Assembly: GCF_028554725.1 (NCBI RefSeq) | Contig: NC_071669.1 | Coordinates: 45,530,501-45,594,500, forward strand | Direction: 5' to 3' | Length of the DNA stretch: 64,000 nt | DNA from: Zeugodacus cucurbitae | Lineage: Eukaryota > Arthropoda > Insecta > Diptera > Tephritidae | In this document: piece by piece, positions 22,981 to 36,320 of the stretch | Layout of the letters: each line of letters starts with the position of its first letter | How positions within the stretch are numbered: the first letter of the stretch is position 1 | Made by a program: the position numbers and the translations under genes | The notes under the pieces: model-generated | The model's input: only the letters and a program-made list of their open reading frames with translations | Told to the model about the DNA's origin: nothing | The model's database searches: none

Positions 22981-24439
22981 TATTGTATATTTCAAAATTA
23001 AAGTAAGAAAGTTCTTCCCGATAGTGAAATGAATTTATCGAAAATGTCGATCAAAGTGCAGTTATCTTCTTGATTAATCTGTTCAATTCCGATTACAGTC
23101 ATTAAAAAGTTTTAAGCTGATTAAATTGTGTGGGTGGCGTATAGAACAAACAATTGGTATAAATTACAGGAACTATCGTAGTGAGAGATCTTATCGCCTC
23201 TATAAAACGTCTACATTTTAAAAAATATAGCTTAATACTCAGGATTGTAAGCTGAAATATGCATTAATTTTATTAAAATGAATGAAAACCGCAGAGAAAA
23301 TAATTGCTAATTAGTACATACATACTCGTGTAGTGAAAGTAACATTCGCAAAGCATTTTTTTTCCAACACACAAAAGTTATGAACAGTGATTTTCTAATT
23401 AACGATGTTCGCAACAAACTTTCATTATGAAACAGGTGTGTTAAAAATTGTGGTAATTGCAAATTGCAAAATTGCGTACATGTGTCCAACTTTGAGAATT
23501 GCCAACACACAATATTTCCCGCCAAAAGCAACAGTGGAAAAGTGTTCGCCGTATGAAGGGGCTCAGCCTCACGGTCTGGTGGTCAGAAAGTTTTGCGATT
23601 GCCTTTCCTGCTGTAAATGCATGTACATAAGTATGTAGGTGTGGGCACATTGTATTTCAGTATAGTTTGTGTAAAATGTATATTGATGTTTCTGATAATG
23701 TGTATGAAATGAACACACTTACACACACGCAAACTTTATCAACAGTTGGCAAATTGCTATGACGTTAGCTGAAATAAACTTGTAATTAAGAGATCCAATT
23801 AAGTGTTGACACAAAGTTAAATTCAATTGAAATATTGTCTGTTTAAGCGGAATATGCTTACTTTTTGATACAAACATGATTCCGTAATTTATGAAAATCG
23901 TATTGTTTTCTAGCACTAGTGGATTAGTAAGTGTTTACAGCAGCAATTTTAAAAGTGTTGAAGGCTTTAGGTTGAATGATGTTAATCTCATATCCTAAGA
24001 TTGTAAACTAAAATTGTCTCAGCTGCTTTATAGTAGTCTGTAATTTCTTGAAGTATGATGACTCAATAACAATACACCCTCCAAATTCTCCAACGTTGGA
24101 GAGTTCAAATACCTGAAGATGTTCTATTGTTTCCTTGATGCCCTACTCATAACATGCTCATGGCATTCTTCACAATATAACAGCCCTCCCTAATAGGCAT
24201 ACGTCACTACTAGGCTGAGACAGTAAGCATGCGAACCATGTAGACATGCACCCAGTAGAAGTGAAGCCGCATATCAGTGGCGACACTCTCTATTGGCACT
24301 CTGCTACTGAATATACAATTATATATAATATTGATTAATATGTTCAGATATTTCTGGTTTAGATTGACTGTATGTCCGATATCTCCATTAATCATCATTG
24401 GTTTCTTGATCAAAATGAACGAATCAAAATGAATTCACA
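22981..24439. other. no gene seen; intron DNA
   Basis: A unique, moderately AT-rich stretch. At 24040-24300 the base composition is more even, with a possible old repeat remnant that I could not assign. Confidence 0.45.
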
Positions 24440-24875
24440 ATTGAGTTATATGGGACTAAATTTATTTGATATTGGCCACGCCCATTTTCAATTTTTTAGA
24501 CTAATCTGAGTGCAGCCGTTTTGTACCATCTTTTTCATACAATTTCTGACGTTTTTGGTTAGTGAGCTAACGCACTTTAAGTAATTTTCAACCTAACCTT
24601 TGTATATGGCTTGGTATGGTTATTAACCGATTTCACCCATTTTCATGGAGCGTGATGGAGTTAAATGTATCCAGTAAGTTTGGTTCATAGAGCTTTGTTA
24701 GTCTAGGAGTTATATACATTAAACCAAATAAACGGTGCGACCATACCCACTTAAAAAAATTCATATGGCTCTGATGCCTAGGGATGTGTGTACCAAGTTT
24801 CATTAACATACCTTAAGTTTGCCAAATTATCGCTCGCACGGACTGACAGACAGACTGGATTTCGACTCGTATTGC
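24440..24875 (-). repeat. R1 dispersed repeat, copy f (partial)
   Basis: Same orientation as copy a. It contains GCCACGCCCATTTTCAATTT, ACCATACCCACTTAAA, CCAAGTTTCATTAACATACC and then CGCACGGACTGACAGACAGA. Both family ends are missing. Confidence 0.6.
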
Positions 24876-26144
24876 TTGTTTTATAATTGCAATATAATAT
24901 ATTAAAAAGTACATATTATTAAAATCACCCAGAAACGGTAAAATATATGAAGTCAATTTTCAACCTTCTAAATTTTTATTTTGCTCTAAATTCTAGACAT
25001 TATTTTCCAAATAATTGATTTTAAGGAATTTGGTAGCACCTTATTCTCATATTAGCCACACCTTGCACCGGCTATTACCACAACTTTTAAAAACTAATAT
25101 AATAAAAGTTTAAAAGCAAATCTCTAAACCAATGCGTTCAAGTCAAGTACAGTGAAATAGTCTACCTGCTATATAGCGCTTCCCCAAAGCACCGAACACC
25201 GGTTGGTAGTATAAACTGAAACTGCATAGAACTTTTAATGCCATCACTTGCAGTTTTCAAAAATGAAAACTTTTACTTATTTCTACAAATAAAATGCAAT
25301 CGTAATTTGTTTAAGCAAAAGCATTCAATTCTACCGGCTTTGCTGCTGCCACAACGCTTGTGCAGCAGTTTGCGGCACCCATTTGAGCTACTTTAGAAGT
25401 ATTTATGACTGCCGTGCCAAACACGCTTCCTTCTTAGCGATAATGGCACAATTTCATTTGCAGCGCAAATAACGAAAGTTTTATTAGATTTCACAAAAAT
25501 AAAAAATAATAAATACAATAAATATGAATCGTAAGCGAAGAAAATGTTCAAAGTGTGCAATGGAAAAGCAGTTGGAGTGGAAAAAGCTAGGAGGTCAATT
25601 TGAAGCCTCGAATACAGGGTCAAAGGAATATTAAGGCTTCATTTAAACATTTTTACATTAAGAAGTCTAGTAGTAGTAGATAGCTGTTTTTGCTTTCTTT
25701 TTTATAGTTTCGTATCAATATGATTTAAATCTTCGGAACATTTTGATCTTATCACTCTAACATTTTTGCTTACCGCAAACTATTTGAAACTCACTCCCCA
25801 AGCTTTCATCGCGTAATAAATATAAATAAAGAGCGAAAGTGCAATCCCAGCATGCAAAAAAAAGAAAGAAAAAAGAAAAGAAAAATAAAACAAAATTCAG
25901 TCAAGAAAATAAAATGGCCAGTAAATCTTTAAAAATTTCCTTAGTTTTGTAAGGCGATGGTTTTCTTTGAGTTTCATGGATTACCGCCGTCCCTTAAGCC
26001 GGCTTTGCTTTTGGTGAGATCGGAAGATTTGGTGAATATGGATCATACCGTTAAATCGAGGCATGTTTGCGGATTAGTTCCATTCGTTTGTTTTCAATAC
26101 TCCATCAACAATTGACTGTGAAAAAGATTTGATTGGAACCATAT
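24876..26144. other. no gene seen; intron DNA
   Basis: Unique sequence with a GC-richer patch at 25330-25450 and an A-rich AAAGAAAGAAAAAAG run near 25860. Open frames are short and unconvincing. Confidence 0.45.
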
Positions 26145-26640
26145 ATATATGTATATATTTGGCGTAGGCACCGCTTAGGCGATTATAGTCGAATCCAACA
26201 GAGTGCGCTATTCACCTCTACGTTTTGCAATTTGGCGCCATTTGGTAACTCCACGAGCAATCAGGTCACTTTACAACTTTTCTTTCCAACGGAGTGGAGG
26301 TCTTCCTCTTCCTCGGCTTCCAGCGGCGGATACTGCATCGAACACTTTGAAAGTTGTAGCGTTTTCATCCATTTGAACTACGACCTAGCCAGCGTAGACC
26401 CTATCTTTTTATTCGCTGAACTATGTCTATGTCACCGTATAACACATACAGCTCATCATTCCATAGTTGCGGCATTCGCCGTTGTCAATGTTCTAAGGAC
26501 CATAAATCTTCCGCAAAACCTTTCTCTCAAAAACTACTCTCATGTTGCCATCATCCATGCTTTTGCACTATACATCAAGACAGGAATAATGAGCGACTTG
26601 TAGAGATTGGAATCATATCAACAAAGGTTGGAAACAATAT
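26145..26640 (-). pseudogene. RTE-like LINE 3' fragment
   Basis: On the minus strand this matches the C-terminal end of the LINE at 51029-52254. The pieces GDIDIVQRIKR-like, VFDA and GSRGRGRPPLRW are recoverable across frameshifts, with order and spacing kept. The 3' end reads AATCGCCTAAGCGGTGCCTA then CGCCAAATATATACATATATA, the tail shared with 41888-41952. It is strongly 5'-truncated and decayed. Confidence 0.78.
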
Positions 26641-28364
26641 CCCAAATTTTGAAAATAAATTTAAAAAAAAAAAATTAAAAATTTCGAAAAAATATTTTCA
26701 AAATGATTTCAAAATTAAAAAAAAAATATTTTCAAAAGTAATTTAAACTCATGCAAAAGGATACTTTCCTATCATACAACTAAGTTTTTTATTTTCATAT
26801 ATTACATCTTAAGCGATTTTTCAGATTTTGAGATAATTCTATTTTTCTTAATTTCTAGTCCATCCTATCGCCTCTTAATCAAAAACTTGTGACATGCCGT
26901 TAACTTCGTTCAACCAGTGTTAAATACTCAAATAGTTGTTTAATATACCAACAGTTGTAACTCTTACAAATTTCTTAAACATTATTAAAAACTTTAGCAA
27001 ATCTCTAAAAGAGTTAGAAACAGAAAGCATGCAAAGCTCATGTACGCTGCAAGTTATAGTAAAATTTAAATTTTCCTCGAGTACTTACCAAAATACACAT
27101 TAAACCACATCGCTAAAACTACTTAGCATGAAAATTATTTTAGTTTTGTTACTATTATTGTAACAATAATTAGGTTAAACCGATAAAAAAATATGAAGCG
27201 TTGCTCATAAGCACCAAACTAATAGTTCTCGCGTTTTCTTTTGTGCGCTGTCACACGAAATTGGCGTCCTATTACTGATAGAAATTATAATTCAAATGCA
27301 AATATGGAAAGAACTGCAACAAATTTGCAAGCGCGTCGTGCTAAAGTTTCGTCGATTTGGCATTTGCCCACGTATCATATGCAAATATTTGCAGACACAC
27401 ACACAACATATAAAATATAAATGGAAAATATGACAAAATGTTGCACCGCTCACTTCTTTATACATATATACATTTATTGTGTGCGTGTGTGTGTGTGCCT
27501 CAGTTGATACATACGCTTGGCTCAGATGTGTTGACACAAATGTTGCAACACCGTGTCATGTGTACAACGTGTGGAAAGTATGAGTGGCTACATTTTCCTC
27601 ACGAAAATTCCGTAGTCGCAACATTGATTTCCCACTTTGATATTCGTTATTTATGGCGATTGGAAAGTTAACAAGGAAAAGCTGCCATAAAAGCAGACAT
27701 TTTGGCAGTGAGTGGCAGTTGCCGAAATTGCATGTAAAGTATTTGCCATTGAAACCTTTGCCTTTGGAGAGTATTAGAGTTATTACAATTTTAAGCACCT
27801 ATATAAGCTAAAATATACTAAATGTATATATTATTAAAATATAGAAAATAAATTTTTACTCAAAATCAGTTTTAATTAGAGATATTGGTTCTCCAATTTG
27901 TGAACTTGATAAATAGCTCTTAAGACCTTATTCTAACAGTCCGAAAACTGTAAATAGCTCGAAAACCTTTTCTCAAAAAATCAACGCAGTCATATTTATT
28001 TTCGGACTATGACTTCGGAAAAAAATGTGTATCATTTGTAGTACAACCTGACTTTTGGTTCAAACTAGACCTCTATCTTGACAGATGAATGCCGAAATGA
28101 AGTGTTGTAGTTTTAGTCGACGCTCAGCTCTTGTATAAGATTTAGTTTTAGTTTTCAGTTTTCCGATAATATGCGTAGTCCGTATTCCCATATTTTTAAA
28201 AAAAATTCTAAAATTGTGGAAAATACGATGGATCGAAAATAAAATTGTATTATTGTAATTAAGTTTTGAAAAAATTAAATGTTTTTGTGGTGCAAATTAC
28301 AGACATTGGCTTTTTTTATTGATGACTGGGAATCTTTTCTAGTTTATTTTTTTTTTTTTAGGTT
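26641..28364. other. no gene seen; intron DNA
   Basis: Starts with an A-rich low-complexity run (26660-26745). A GC-richer unique block lies at 27230-27760 with a (GT)n run at 27478-27498. No coding signal was accepted. Confidence 0.45.
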
Positions 28365-28676
28365 TTAAAGTCTTTTTTGGATTCCATGCGAAATGAGGTG
28401 TATCGTATTTTTTGGTATCAATCCTTTTCTCAACGAACTTGGCTCTCTTGCAGTTGGCAATGCAAGCAGCACCTCTGATTCAACATTCATATTTGTTGAG
28501 CCAGGAAAAAAAGTTGGGTCAAGACTAGTTGGCGCCAGTGTGGATTGCTGGTCAACAGCAATCGCCTCGAATTCGGGAATGGTTAGCTTCCTCTTACTGT
28601 GCTGATCAATCATAAACTCTTGGAGTTCAATGGGTATTAACCACAGCAGCAAGTCAATGTTTTTGCGCACTGACAT
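28365..28676 (-). CDS. hypothetical 103-aa ORF followed by an A-tract
   Basis: Not recognised. The minus-strand frame starts with ATG at 28676 and has balanced coding-like composition (MSVRKNIDLLLWLIPIELQE at the N terminus, then acidic and Ser/Thr/Pro-rich), clearly less AT-rich than its flanks. Six bases after the stop, the minus strand runs into about 13 A residues (plus strand 28346-28358). No domain, signal peptide or membrane span is evident. It could be a retroposed gene fragment, an ORF of an unrecognised transposon, or chance. It lies antisense inside intron 1. Confidence 0.3.
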   Translation of the reverse strand: MSVRKNIDLLLWLIPIELQEFMIDQHSKRKLTIPEFEAIAVDQQSTLAPTSLDPTFFPGSTNMNVESEVLLALPTAREPSSLRKGLIPKNTIHLISHGIQKRL

Positions 28677-28679
28677 TTT

Positions 28680-31098
28680 CTAATATAAAACACTAGATCA
28701 ATTGTTTCAAAAATTCCAAATTTTCGATTGTTTTTTTTTTACTCAGCCACGTGAAAAAACAAATAAGTTACAAAAGCCTGCTATTATTGCATTAATTGCA
28801 TGGCATGCTGTTTTCTTTTAAAACTATAGGTTTTTGAGTACAATTTAATAAGTATGACCTCAAAATCTAAAGTCGCTCTGCGCGAACTGGGAATTAATTT
28901 TAGACCCATGGTTTCTTGGCAAAACTAGAATTTTCTGTAGTTTTCGCTTTTGCTAGCCGCTTTATGCGAAAAAAATTCGACCCGCCCTAATGCGTAGATA
29001 TGAAAAAGTTCCGACGAAGGATAGTAATAAGTTTCTTTAAAAAGCGATATGTAATGTACATATATGTCATATTCAAAACCGATCTTAACTTCGCATAGAG
29101 GGCTCGGTAGAGATTTGTTGAATCACTCACTTTAATTTAGTTCTGAGGTTCGGCAGGAACTACCAGATCACTACGGAATTTTCTCTATATTTAGATCATT
29201 GAACCAATATAAATTCCAAAATGATGTCTAAGTGAACATTTAATTGGAAAAGCTTTCAAAAAAATAAACTGATATATTCTGAAGATGGTAAAGGGCTTAT
29301 AGTATGTTAACATATAACGAGATTATCTATATTTACGAGCTTAACTCAATAATCTGTAATTAAGAAACGATATTTATCATAAAAAATTTATCTCTTGTAA
29401 ATCAGATATTAATTTTTTCATTATCTATTTTCTTATATAAATGTACTTTTAGAGCTTTGAATAAAATCGTGACTATTTAATGTTTTCTAAGGACATAATT
29501 TACGACATTACTTAAAGCGAGCTTCCAGATTTTTTATTTTGTAATAATTTTTATATTTCACACTGATGGGAAAAATATAAAAGGATTTATTATTAATTGT
29601 TTCGTTTATTTATTTTTTAATATGAAAATAATCTTGTTGACAACACTTCTCTTCAAATCTCCGAATCGTAACTGCGTGAATGTGTAAACGTCATTGTAAT
29701 ACAACACTGACATCGTATAGCGGCACCAGCAGCCTTCTATTGCCAATCCGTAAACAAAACCTACATACTTACATACATACATATGTATTTATTTAGTTGT
29801 GTGGTAAATTCCTGCATTTAACGTCTACATTTCAGTCAAAGGCAAATAATATTCGTAGTTATATAATGAGAGTTTACAAGTTGCTTCAAGCGAAACCCAC
29901 CCACAAACATTAGAGCATTTTCATTTTTATCTTTCTGCCAAAGCTGGCGACATTGATGCTCATTTACAAGCCCCATTTACCCACGCACACACCCACAGGC
30001 ACATAAGCACTTAAGTGCGATAAAAAATCGCAAGTAGCACGCTGTCGATATACATATAAAAATTTACTATTCAACAAATGTGTTTGCGGCAAAACGCTGT
30101 TCTCATCATGCCACCAAGTGTACATGTGTCTGTGTGCAACCAGATCTACAAATCACTGTCAACATTTATGTCTATATGTCTATATGTATGTAAAATTTGT
30201 GGTTTCCTTTAAATGTAATGTACACTTTAAGGCTTTGTCACTGCGTCGTAAAGCTTTTACATTTATGAATATGTATGTTATGTAAGTGTGGAAATTTCGT
30301 TGTCAAGCAAAGGCGGAAATAAAAAGCACAAGCGCCCTTGACCTACTGACGTTTGTTATGATGCCCACGCATAATAGGCAATAAAAAAGTAGAATAATAA
30401 AGAAATTGTAAAAGTAAACAAAAATTATGAAGCCAAGAGACTATAAGGTACGTGCCGCTGCTTAAAGGAAGCAAAAATCATGACAAAGTAAACATTAAGT
30501 TGAAAGTTGAGTGCAAAGTATTAGCTGACAATGAAGTAAGCAATATTTAAGGTGACAACGGTGCGTATACGTAACTTTGAAGGAAATTGTTTGTCTTACA
30601 GATTTGAAACTTTCAATTTCAAGCAAGCGAGTTACGTACTTTATAATCGAAAAGTTTAGCAATTGTAGGAAAATAAATAAATTATAAAACGAGGATAATA
30701 CAAATTATAAAGGGTGCTTCTTTTAGATATACTGAATTTGTATATAAAAAAATTAAAAAATTAAAAAACATTAAAAATTAAGGAAGCATTGAATACTATC
30801 AAATATATATTAAATTATAACTAATTATATATAAAAACATGCCGAACCAAGTAGTTGTAAACAAATGAACAACAAAAACTGTTCAATATATAAATATATT
30901 TTCTAAAATAAAATTGTGCAGACAGTTGGCAACTCTTCTCAATAATATAGAGGACAATATTTCTTAAATATGATTTTAAGAATTAACATATAGTAATATA
31001 TACTTTTTTAGATTGAAAAAACTTTGAAAACTAGTTTCAACAATGAGCTTTAGTTTGATACCTACATATATATACATATGTATATTGAAGGGTTTTCA
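28680..31098. other. no gene seen; intron DNA
   Basis: AT-rich, with a more balanced unique block at 29640-30600 and TACATACATATGTAT tracts (29762-29785). No exon-like segment was seen. Confidence 0.45.
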
Positions 31099-32077
31099 AT
31101 ACTCTCGCAACATGTTGCACAGAATATTATAGTTTTGTTCACATAACGGTTTGTGTCACCAAGAAATAAAAGAGTTAGATATGGGGTTATATATACATAT
31201 ATAAATGATCTGGATGACGAGTAGAGTTGTAATTCGGAAAACTAAACTCACTAACAAAAAACGTCAGAAACACTTAATTTTACAGAAGAAATATCAGGAA
31301 GAAGCTGCACTCAGATATTTTTACAAAATGGAAAATGGGCGGGGCATCCCCCACTTATGGGTCAAAAACCATATCTCAGGAACTACTCGACAGATTTCAA
31401 TGACGATTCGGTATATAACACTTTCTTGGCACCCTGATGACACGGGTGAAATATGGGCGAAATCGGTTCACAACCACGCCTACTTCCCATATAACTCAAT
31501 TTTGAATTCCATCTGATTCGTTCACTTTATAATATATACATTAAGAACCAATGAAGACATCGGAATAAAACTTTACACAAATATTGTACTTTACCCTTGA
31601 GCTGTGACCTCACTTGTAGAAAAAATTGTCAAAATCGTACGATGACTTTTTAAGGCCCCTGATATCGATTATGAAGAACTCAGTTCCTAAGGGTAATTTT
31701 TCACCGAAAATATAGGTATGTATATCTCTCAAACATTTTAATGTAATTCATTCCCTCTGAATTTTTTTCTTATAACAGTTTGTCTCTGTACGAAAAAAGG
31801 GTTAAAATCGGTCCATAACTTCCCCCAGATCCCAAAATCCCAAATATAGGTAATATAAAATTAATTCGATTTATTGTATCTTGGTGGTGAAAACGAGTGA
31901 AATCGGTTTATTAATTACCTCAGTCCCCATATGCTATTTATGATGATTTTCGTTATTCTATTGAATTTTATGACGAATATATGGATTAAATTGTGTTATC
32001 TTTATAAAATTACATCAATAAACTGCGAGAGTATAAAATTTTCGGTTGCACCCGAACTTAGCCTTTCCTTACCTGTT
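31099..32077 (+). repeat. R1 dispersed repeat, copy b
   Basis: It starts with ATACTCTCGCAACATGTTGC and TTTTGTTCACATAACGGTTT. The middle has CATCCCCCACTTATGGGTCA and AACCACGCCTACTTCCCATA. It ends with GCGAGAGTATAAAATTTTCGG and TTGCACCCGAACTTAGCC. The (GTCC/GACA) block is missing, so it is internally deleted relative to copy c. Any frames inside are not conserved between copies. Confidence 0.82.
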
Positions 32078-34978
32078 ATCTTATTATTTTCTTTTGCCAG
32101 CTTTAAAATGAAATGACCTTAAATTGTGAAATTTCCATAATCTTCATTAAAAATTGGATTACCTTATATTTTATATAACAAAAAAATCTCACACACTTAC
32201 GTATCATACATATCTATAACGATGTATCTGTTCAATAGGTGGTGTGAAAAAACTATAAACTTTAATTATCGCCATTCAGCACATTTTACAACACAGACAC
32301 CTTTAATACGCTCAGCTATGCAGGATTTATTACACCCATCTTATGGTTATGCGTTAGGTATGCGTTAATTATGTGCGAACATACCTGTGTACGCAAGGTC
32401 GAGGTCATTTAAAGTACACCAACAAACATAGCAAACAAACTTGGTGCCAACAACTACTTGGTACGAGTAAAACTTCCAGTTAGTGAAAATCCTGTCAAGT
32501 AAATAGTTGATTGTTGTAGGTGATTACTTTCCGAGTGTTTACAGTGTTTTATGTGTGTGGTACTTATGTGTGTGGATGAATATGTTTTTATTGGTCTGCT
32601 GCGTGTTGATCGATTTGTTAGTTGTCTATCAATGAATGAACGGAACACTATCAACTGTTACTTTGTTGCTTGGTGAATTAGCACTTACATGGAACTGATT
32701 GTACATATGTACGCATATATTTGATATAAATGGAGGAAATATTTTTTTTTTTAAATATATATATATGTATATACTTTTTTTTAAATAATATATTTATTAA
32801 AACAATCCAAGTAGATGGTGCTGCCAACTCAGTGGACATAAATATCTACGAGCACATTAAAAAATCCTGAGGATTCATTATTTAATATACTGTAGCAATA
32901 AAATTTTGTATTTGTCTTTTTCTTCTGAGTTCCAATATAATACCTAAGTATTAAGTACTCACATACCACTTTTATTAAGTCGTACTACTACCACCATATG
33001 TAATACTGCGCGCATAGTTAAAGCCATTTATACCCAAAATAAAGATGATGGCTCACGACATTGCCCGGCATTTAATTCAGTTGGTAAACTCAATTTGTAC
33101 GAAAACGCTTAGTTTGCATGCGCATTTGACTGTTGCATATACATGTTTTTATACTCGAACCAACTTGTGATTTTTTATTGCCATAAATAACAGTAATAAC
33201 AATTTCATTGTTCTTAATAACTGAATATTCAAGCTAGAAAAATATGTGTCAGCGTATAATTTTTCGTTTTAGCGGGACTTTTGGCTATTAATCCAGTTGA
33301 TATGGATCATAAACCAGTCCAAATGGATTAGAAAAGGAACACATTTACTTTTATAAGAAAGAGTGGAGCATACTGAACTTATGACGACATTGATGTACAG
33401 TATGTACGCGTTATAGGAAACTACTAAGAACTAAACTAGTGGATTTTTGTTGTGTTATTATTAAACAAAAATATTATATTGGATTGCCAACAAATATTTA
33501 TTGTAATTTCTCTCACTGAAAAAGATAAAGAAACATTTTAGAAATCTATTGTATTATACTGATCATGATCGTAAATTATTAACCCTCATATTAAAATTAG
33601 CTATAAATTATGATTACTGAACTATCTACATAATTGAAAAAAAAAAAACAATTTTAAATTAAAATTAAATATTTTGTGATCAGAAATTTCAGTACAGTTA
33701 ACTCCATACATACAACTTCCAACTATTAAATAAGTACTATAGAATCAGAGCTCTATACATTGCGCAAATACTATAATCCTATGTATTATCCACAAGTCTT
33801 TGTCCATGGCCTTTAATCGGCTCACTTTAAGTAGAGCTGCACCTCAACAAGCATACCACCGGCTACCAAATCGCATTCGTAGAACGAAGTAAGAAGTTTG
33901 GCGAAATAATAAAATAGTGAAAAATGCGTAGCGGAAAAATGTAATAGCTAAGCGGTCCAACGACCGTAGATTTACGCAGCAGACCAAACGTTCGTAACGC
34001 GACGGAAACATTACAGTTAGAAATGCTGAAATAATGAAATAAAATAAAATGATGTATTTGAAGTGGAAATGCCGGCGCGACTGGCATATAAAAACAAAGT
34101 TTAGCATAAATAAATATACAAGACGAAACAATTTGCATGCAATTAACATGGCTAAAACAACATTGCCAAAAACATTTGCGTGCGACTACAATCGAACAAT
34201 ACAGGAGGCGGATGAATGGAATTCATATATACTAATCGCTTAAATATGTGCAATGAACTCGAAATGCCCAAATTTGGCGCAAGATGCCGGTAACAGTAAA
34301 ATGTATAAATTATAAGCTAACGCTAGTTATAACGAACTAGTATGTTGTAGAAATGCGTAGCGGCACACAAGCGAGAATTACTAATGAAAAGAAACATTGC
34401 GAGCATTGTAGAGAATACATTTCACACATTCAACAGCAATTAATTGCATGTATTGGATGTGTGAGTTGTGCCGTGTGTACGTTGAACACGTTGAATTAAT
34501 TTTCTATTTTTTTTTGGAAATATTAAGAGAAATCTACGAGTATATGCATGCACACAAGGAATAAATTCCAACTAGCTACATATCTTTAGTACATTTTCGA
34601 TGTTACGTATACGCTCTGTTGGTCCGTGTCTAACACAGTTTCGTAGCTGCACACGTGTGCTTGTCATGTATAATAAAAAGGCACTATTTCTGTGGAACTC
34701 TCTTTAAAGTTGCACAAATGCTTGAATGTTTTATATTTTATATCAAAATTTTATAGTTAAATAATTATTTTCATATAATAAATGCATATGGTAAAATGCT
34801 TTAAAAATCATAATTTAAGATTCAAGAGGATTTTTTTTTTAAATATTTACTAAAAATTACAAAGTGGAAGAGTGGAATAAGTACTTTTACATACCAAGAA
34901 TATGATCTATTTCATTACTCGTTAATATTTTCTTAAATTAGTTAAATTCTAATTTCTATTATTTTCTCTTTCTTACAG
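32078..34978. other. no gene seen; intron DNA up to exon 2
   Basis: Holds AT-rich unique sequence, a GC-richer patch at 33830-34080, and an AAGGTCGAGGTCA double half-site (32396-32408). The last 30 bases form the polypyrimidine tract of the exon 2 acceptor. Confidence 0.45.
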
Positions 34979-35122
34979 ATTTGCGAACTGCATTCGATCT
35001 CTTAGATAGAAATCGTGATGGGCGTGTCACAGCAAATGAGCTGCAATTTATGTTAAAAAATCTGGGCATAAATGTGCGAGACGAAATCATACACGATCTC
35101 ATACGTGAGGCAAGCCATTCTG
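34979..35122 (+). CDS. Eip63F-1: Eip63F-1-like gene, second coding exon (EF-hand 1)
   Basis: 144 bp flanked by TTTCTTACAG and GTGAGT, with phase 1 at both ends. It encodes DLRTAFDLLDRNRDGRVTAN and on to IREASHS. With exon 1, residues 21-32 (DRNRDGRVTANE) form a canonical Ca2+ loop: D21, N23, D25, R27 (backbone), T29 and E32 at the metal positions, and G26 at loop position 6. Residues 43-56 (NVRDEIIHDLIREA) are the entering helix of EF-hand 2, whose loop is split by the exon end and begins S-H-S in place of D-x-D, so it may not bind metal. I recognise this as E63-1, a calmodulin-related protein of about 190 residues, so only the first third is in the window. A calmodulin paralogue is the alternative, but the loop and linker wording favours E63-1. 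Confidence 0.92.
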
Positions 35123-35156
35123 GTGAGTACAATTATAAATATATAAATAAATAAAG

Positions 35157-35165
35157 TCAAGGTCA
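35157..35165 (+). promoter_or_regulatory. TCAAGGTCA, FTZ-F1/ERR-type site
   Basis: Exact match to the extended monomer half-site YCAAGGYCR, 35 bases after the exon 2 donor, in non-repeat DNA. Beta-FTZ-F1 acts in the ecdysone cascade, so the placement is suggestive only. Confidence 0.35.
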
Positions 35166-35644
35166 AGACTTAATTCAAGTGATACACTAATGTCTTCATG
35201 AATCGATTTTTAAAACTTAATTGTGTTTAATTAATTTTAAACTAAAATACTAGCATTAAATATCGAATATGATTGAAATTCAATTAATGCATTTAACTTA
35301 ATAAGCAGCAATCAGCAACAACTGCATTGAAATGACTTCTTTGTCAATGAAAATTTATGCAAAGTAAGAGCAAATGTGTATAATTTAAAATAGCTTATGT
35401 ACATACATATAAATCAAATGTGAAATGACTTTTTCCCATTAATTATCATAATATTGTCGCTAGACATGTGAAATAAACTAAAACAAACGCAGACAGTTGA
35501 CTAAATTTGTTTACAAATTGCAAAACAGTTGACAAATTCACTGCTGACGTGCGATAACTAAAACGATTGAGCTAACAAATTTGTGCAATTGCAATAATGA
35601 ATTATAATATAATCTACTTGTTGAAGTAAACTTATTAATTTATG
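35166..35644. other. no gene seen; intron DNA
   Basis: AT-rich unique sequence. No repeat or coding signal was found. Confidence 0.5.
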
Positions 35645-36320
35645 TTATAAAGGGTAACTGGAATTGTCCTCATAGACTTTTGACTTTACATATCCCCAGA
35701 GGGAACTATAACAAGATGGTGTGATACATCTTGGTGGCCAATCGACCGGTCCAAAACGTGAAATTATCTGCTCACCGAAGTGTTCGCTCAACAAATTCAT
35801 TGATTGCTGTGATGTTTGGGAAGTGGCACTGTCTTGTTGAAACCAAATGTGGCCGAGATCACGAGCTTTAATTTCTGGCATCAAATAGTTGGTTATCATG
35901 GCGCGATAACGGTCGCCATTGACGGCTACGTTCTCGCTGGAATAATTTTTGAAGTAATATCGACCGATGGTTCCACTGGTCCACAAACCACTCCAAGTCT
36001 TTGTTTTTGAAATGGATGAAATGGCAGCTCTTGAATCTCTTCAGGTTGCTCTTCGTTCCAAATGCGGCAATTTCGCTTGTTTACATACCAATTTAGCTAG
36101 AAATTGTCCTTATCGCTGAGCAGAATTTGACTCGAAAACATTCTTTACAGATCGTGAATTTTCGTATAAAATTTAATAATTTGTAAATGCTGTTCAGGCG
36201 TGAGTCTTTCCATGACGAAATGCTAAACCATACTCTACAAAAATAACATGACAGCTTGACACGACTCACGCTTGATCTGTCATAAAAGGCTATTGAAAAT
36301 AGTATCTCTACTTGCATCAG
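35645..36320 (-). pseudogene. mariner-superfamily (DDE) transposase relic
   Basis: On the minus strand, pieces of one transposase follow in order: LNWYVNKRNCRIWNEEQPEE (from about 36095), ELPFHPF, then the 113-residue frame 35986-35645 with ENVAVNGDRYRAMITNYLMP, DLGHIWFQQDSATSQTSQQS (carrying the second catalytic D), EQIISRFGPVDWPPR and SLWGYVKSKVYEDN. The WFQQDxATxxTS ... FLWGYVKSKVYxDN wording is that of a widespread insect mariner-like group distinct from the relic at 7860-8740. Frameshifts and the missing N-terminal part show it is dead. No terminal repeats were found. Confidence 0.85.

Larger units (their letters stand above)
16965..34978 (+). other. intron 1 of the Eip63F-1-like gene (18,014 bp)
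   Basis: The donor GTGAGT at 16965 and the acceptor TTTCTCTTTCTTACAG ending at 34978 are both strong. The intron has collected R1 and R2 repeats, a Helitron relic and LINE pieces, listed separately. Between them it holds unique blocks that may carry regulatory sites. Confidence 0.75.
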
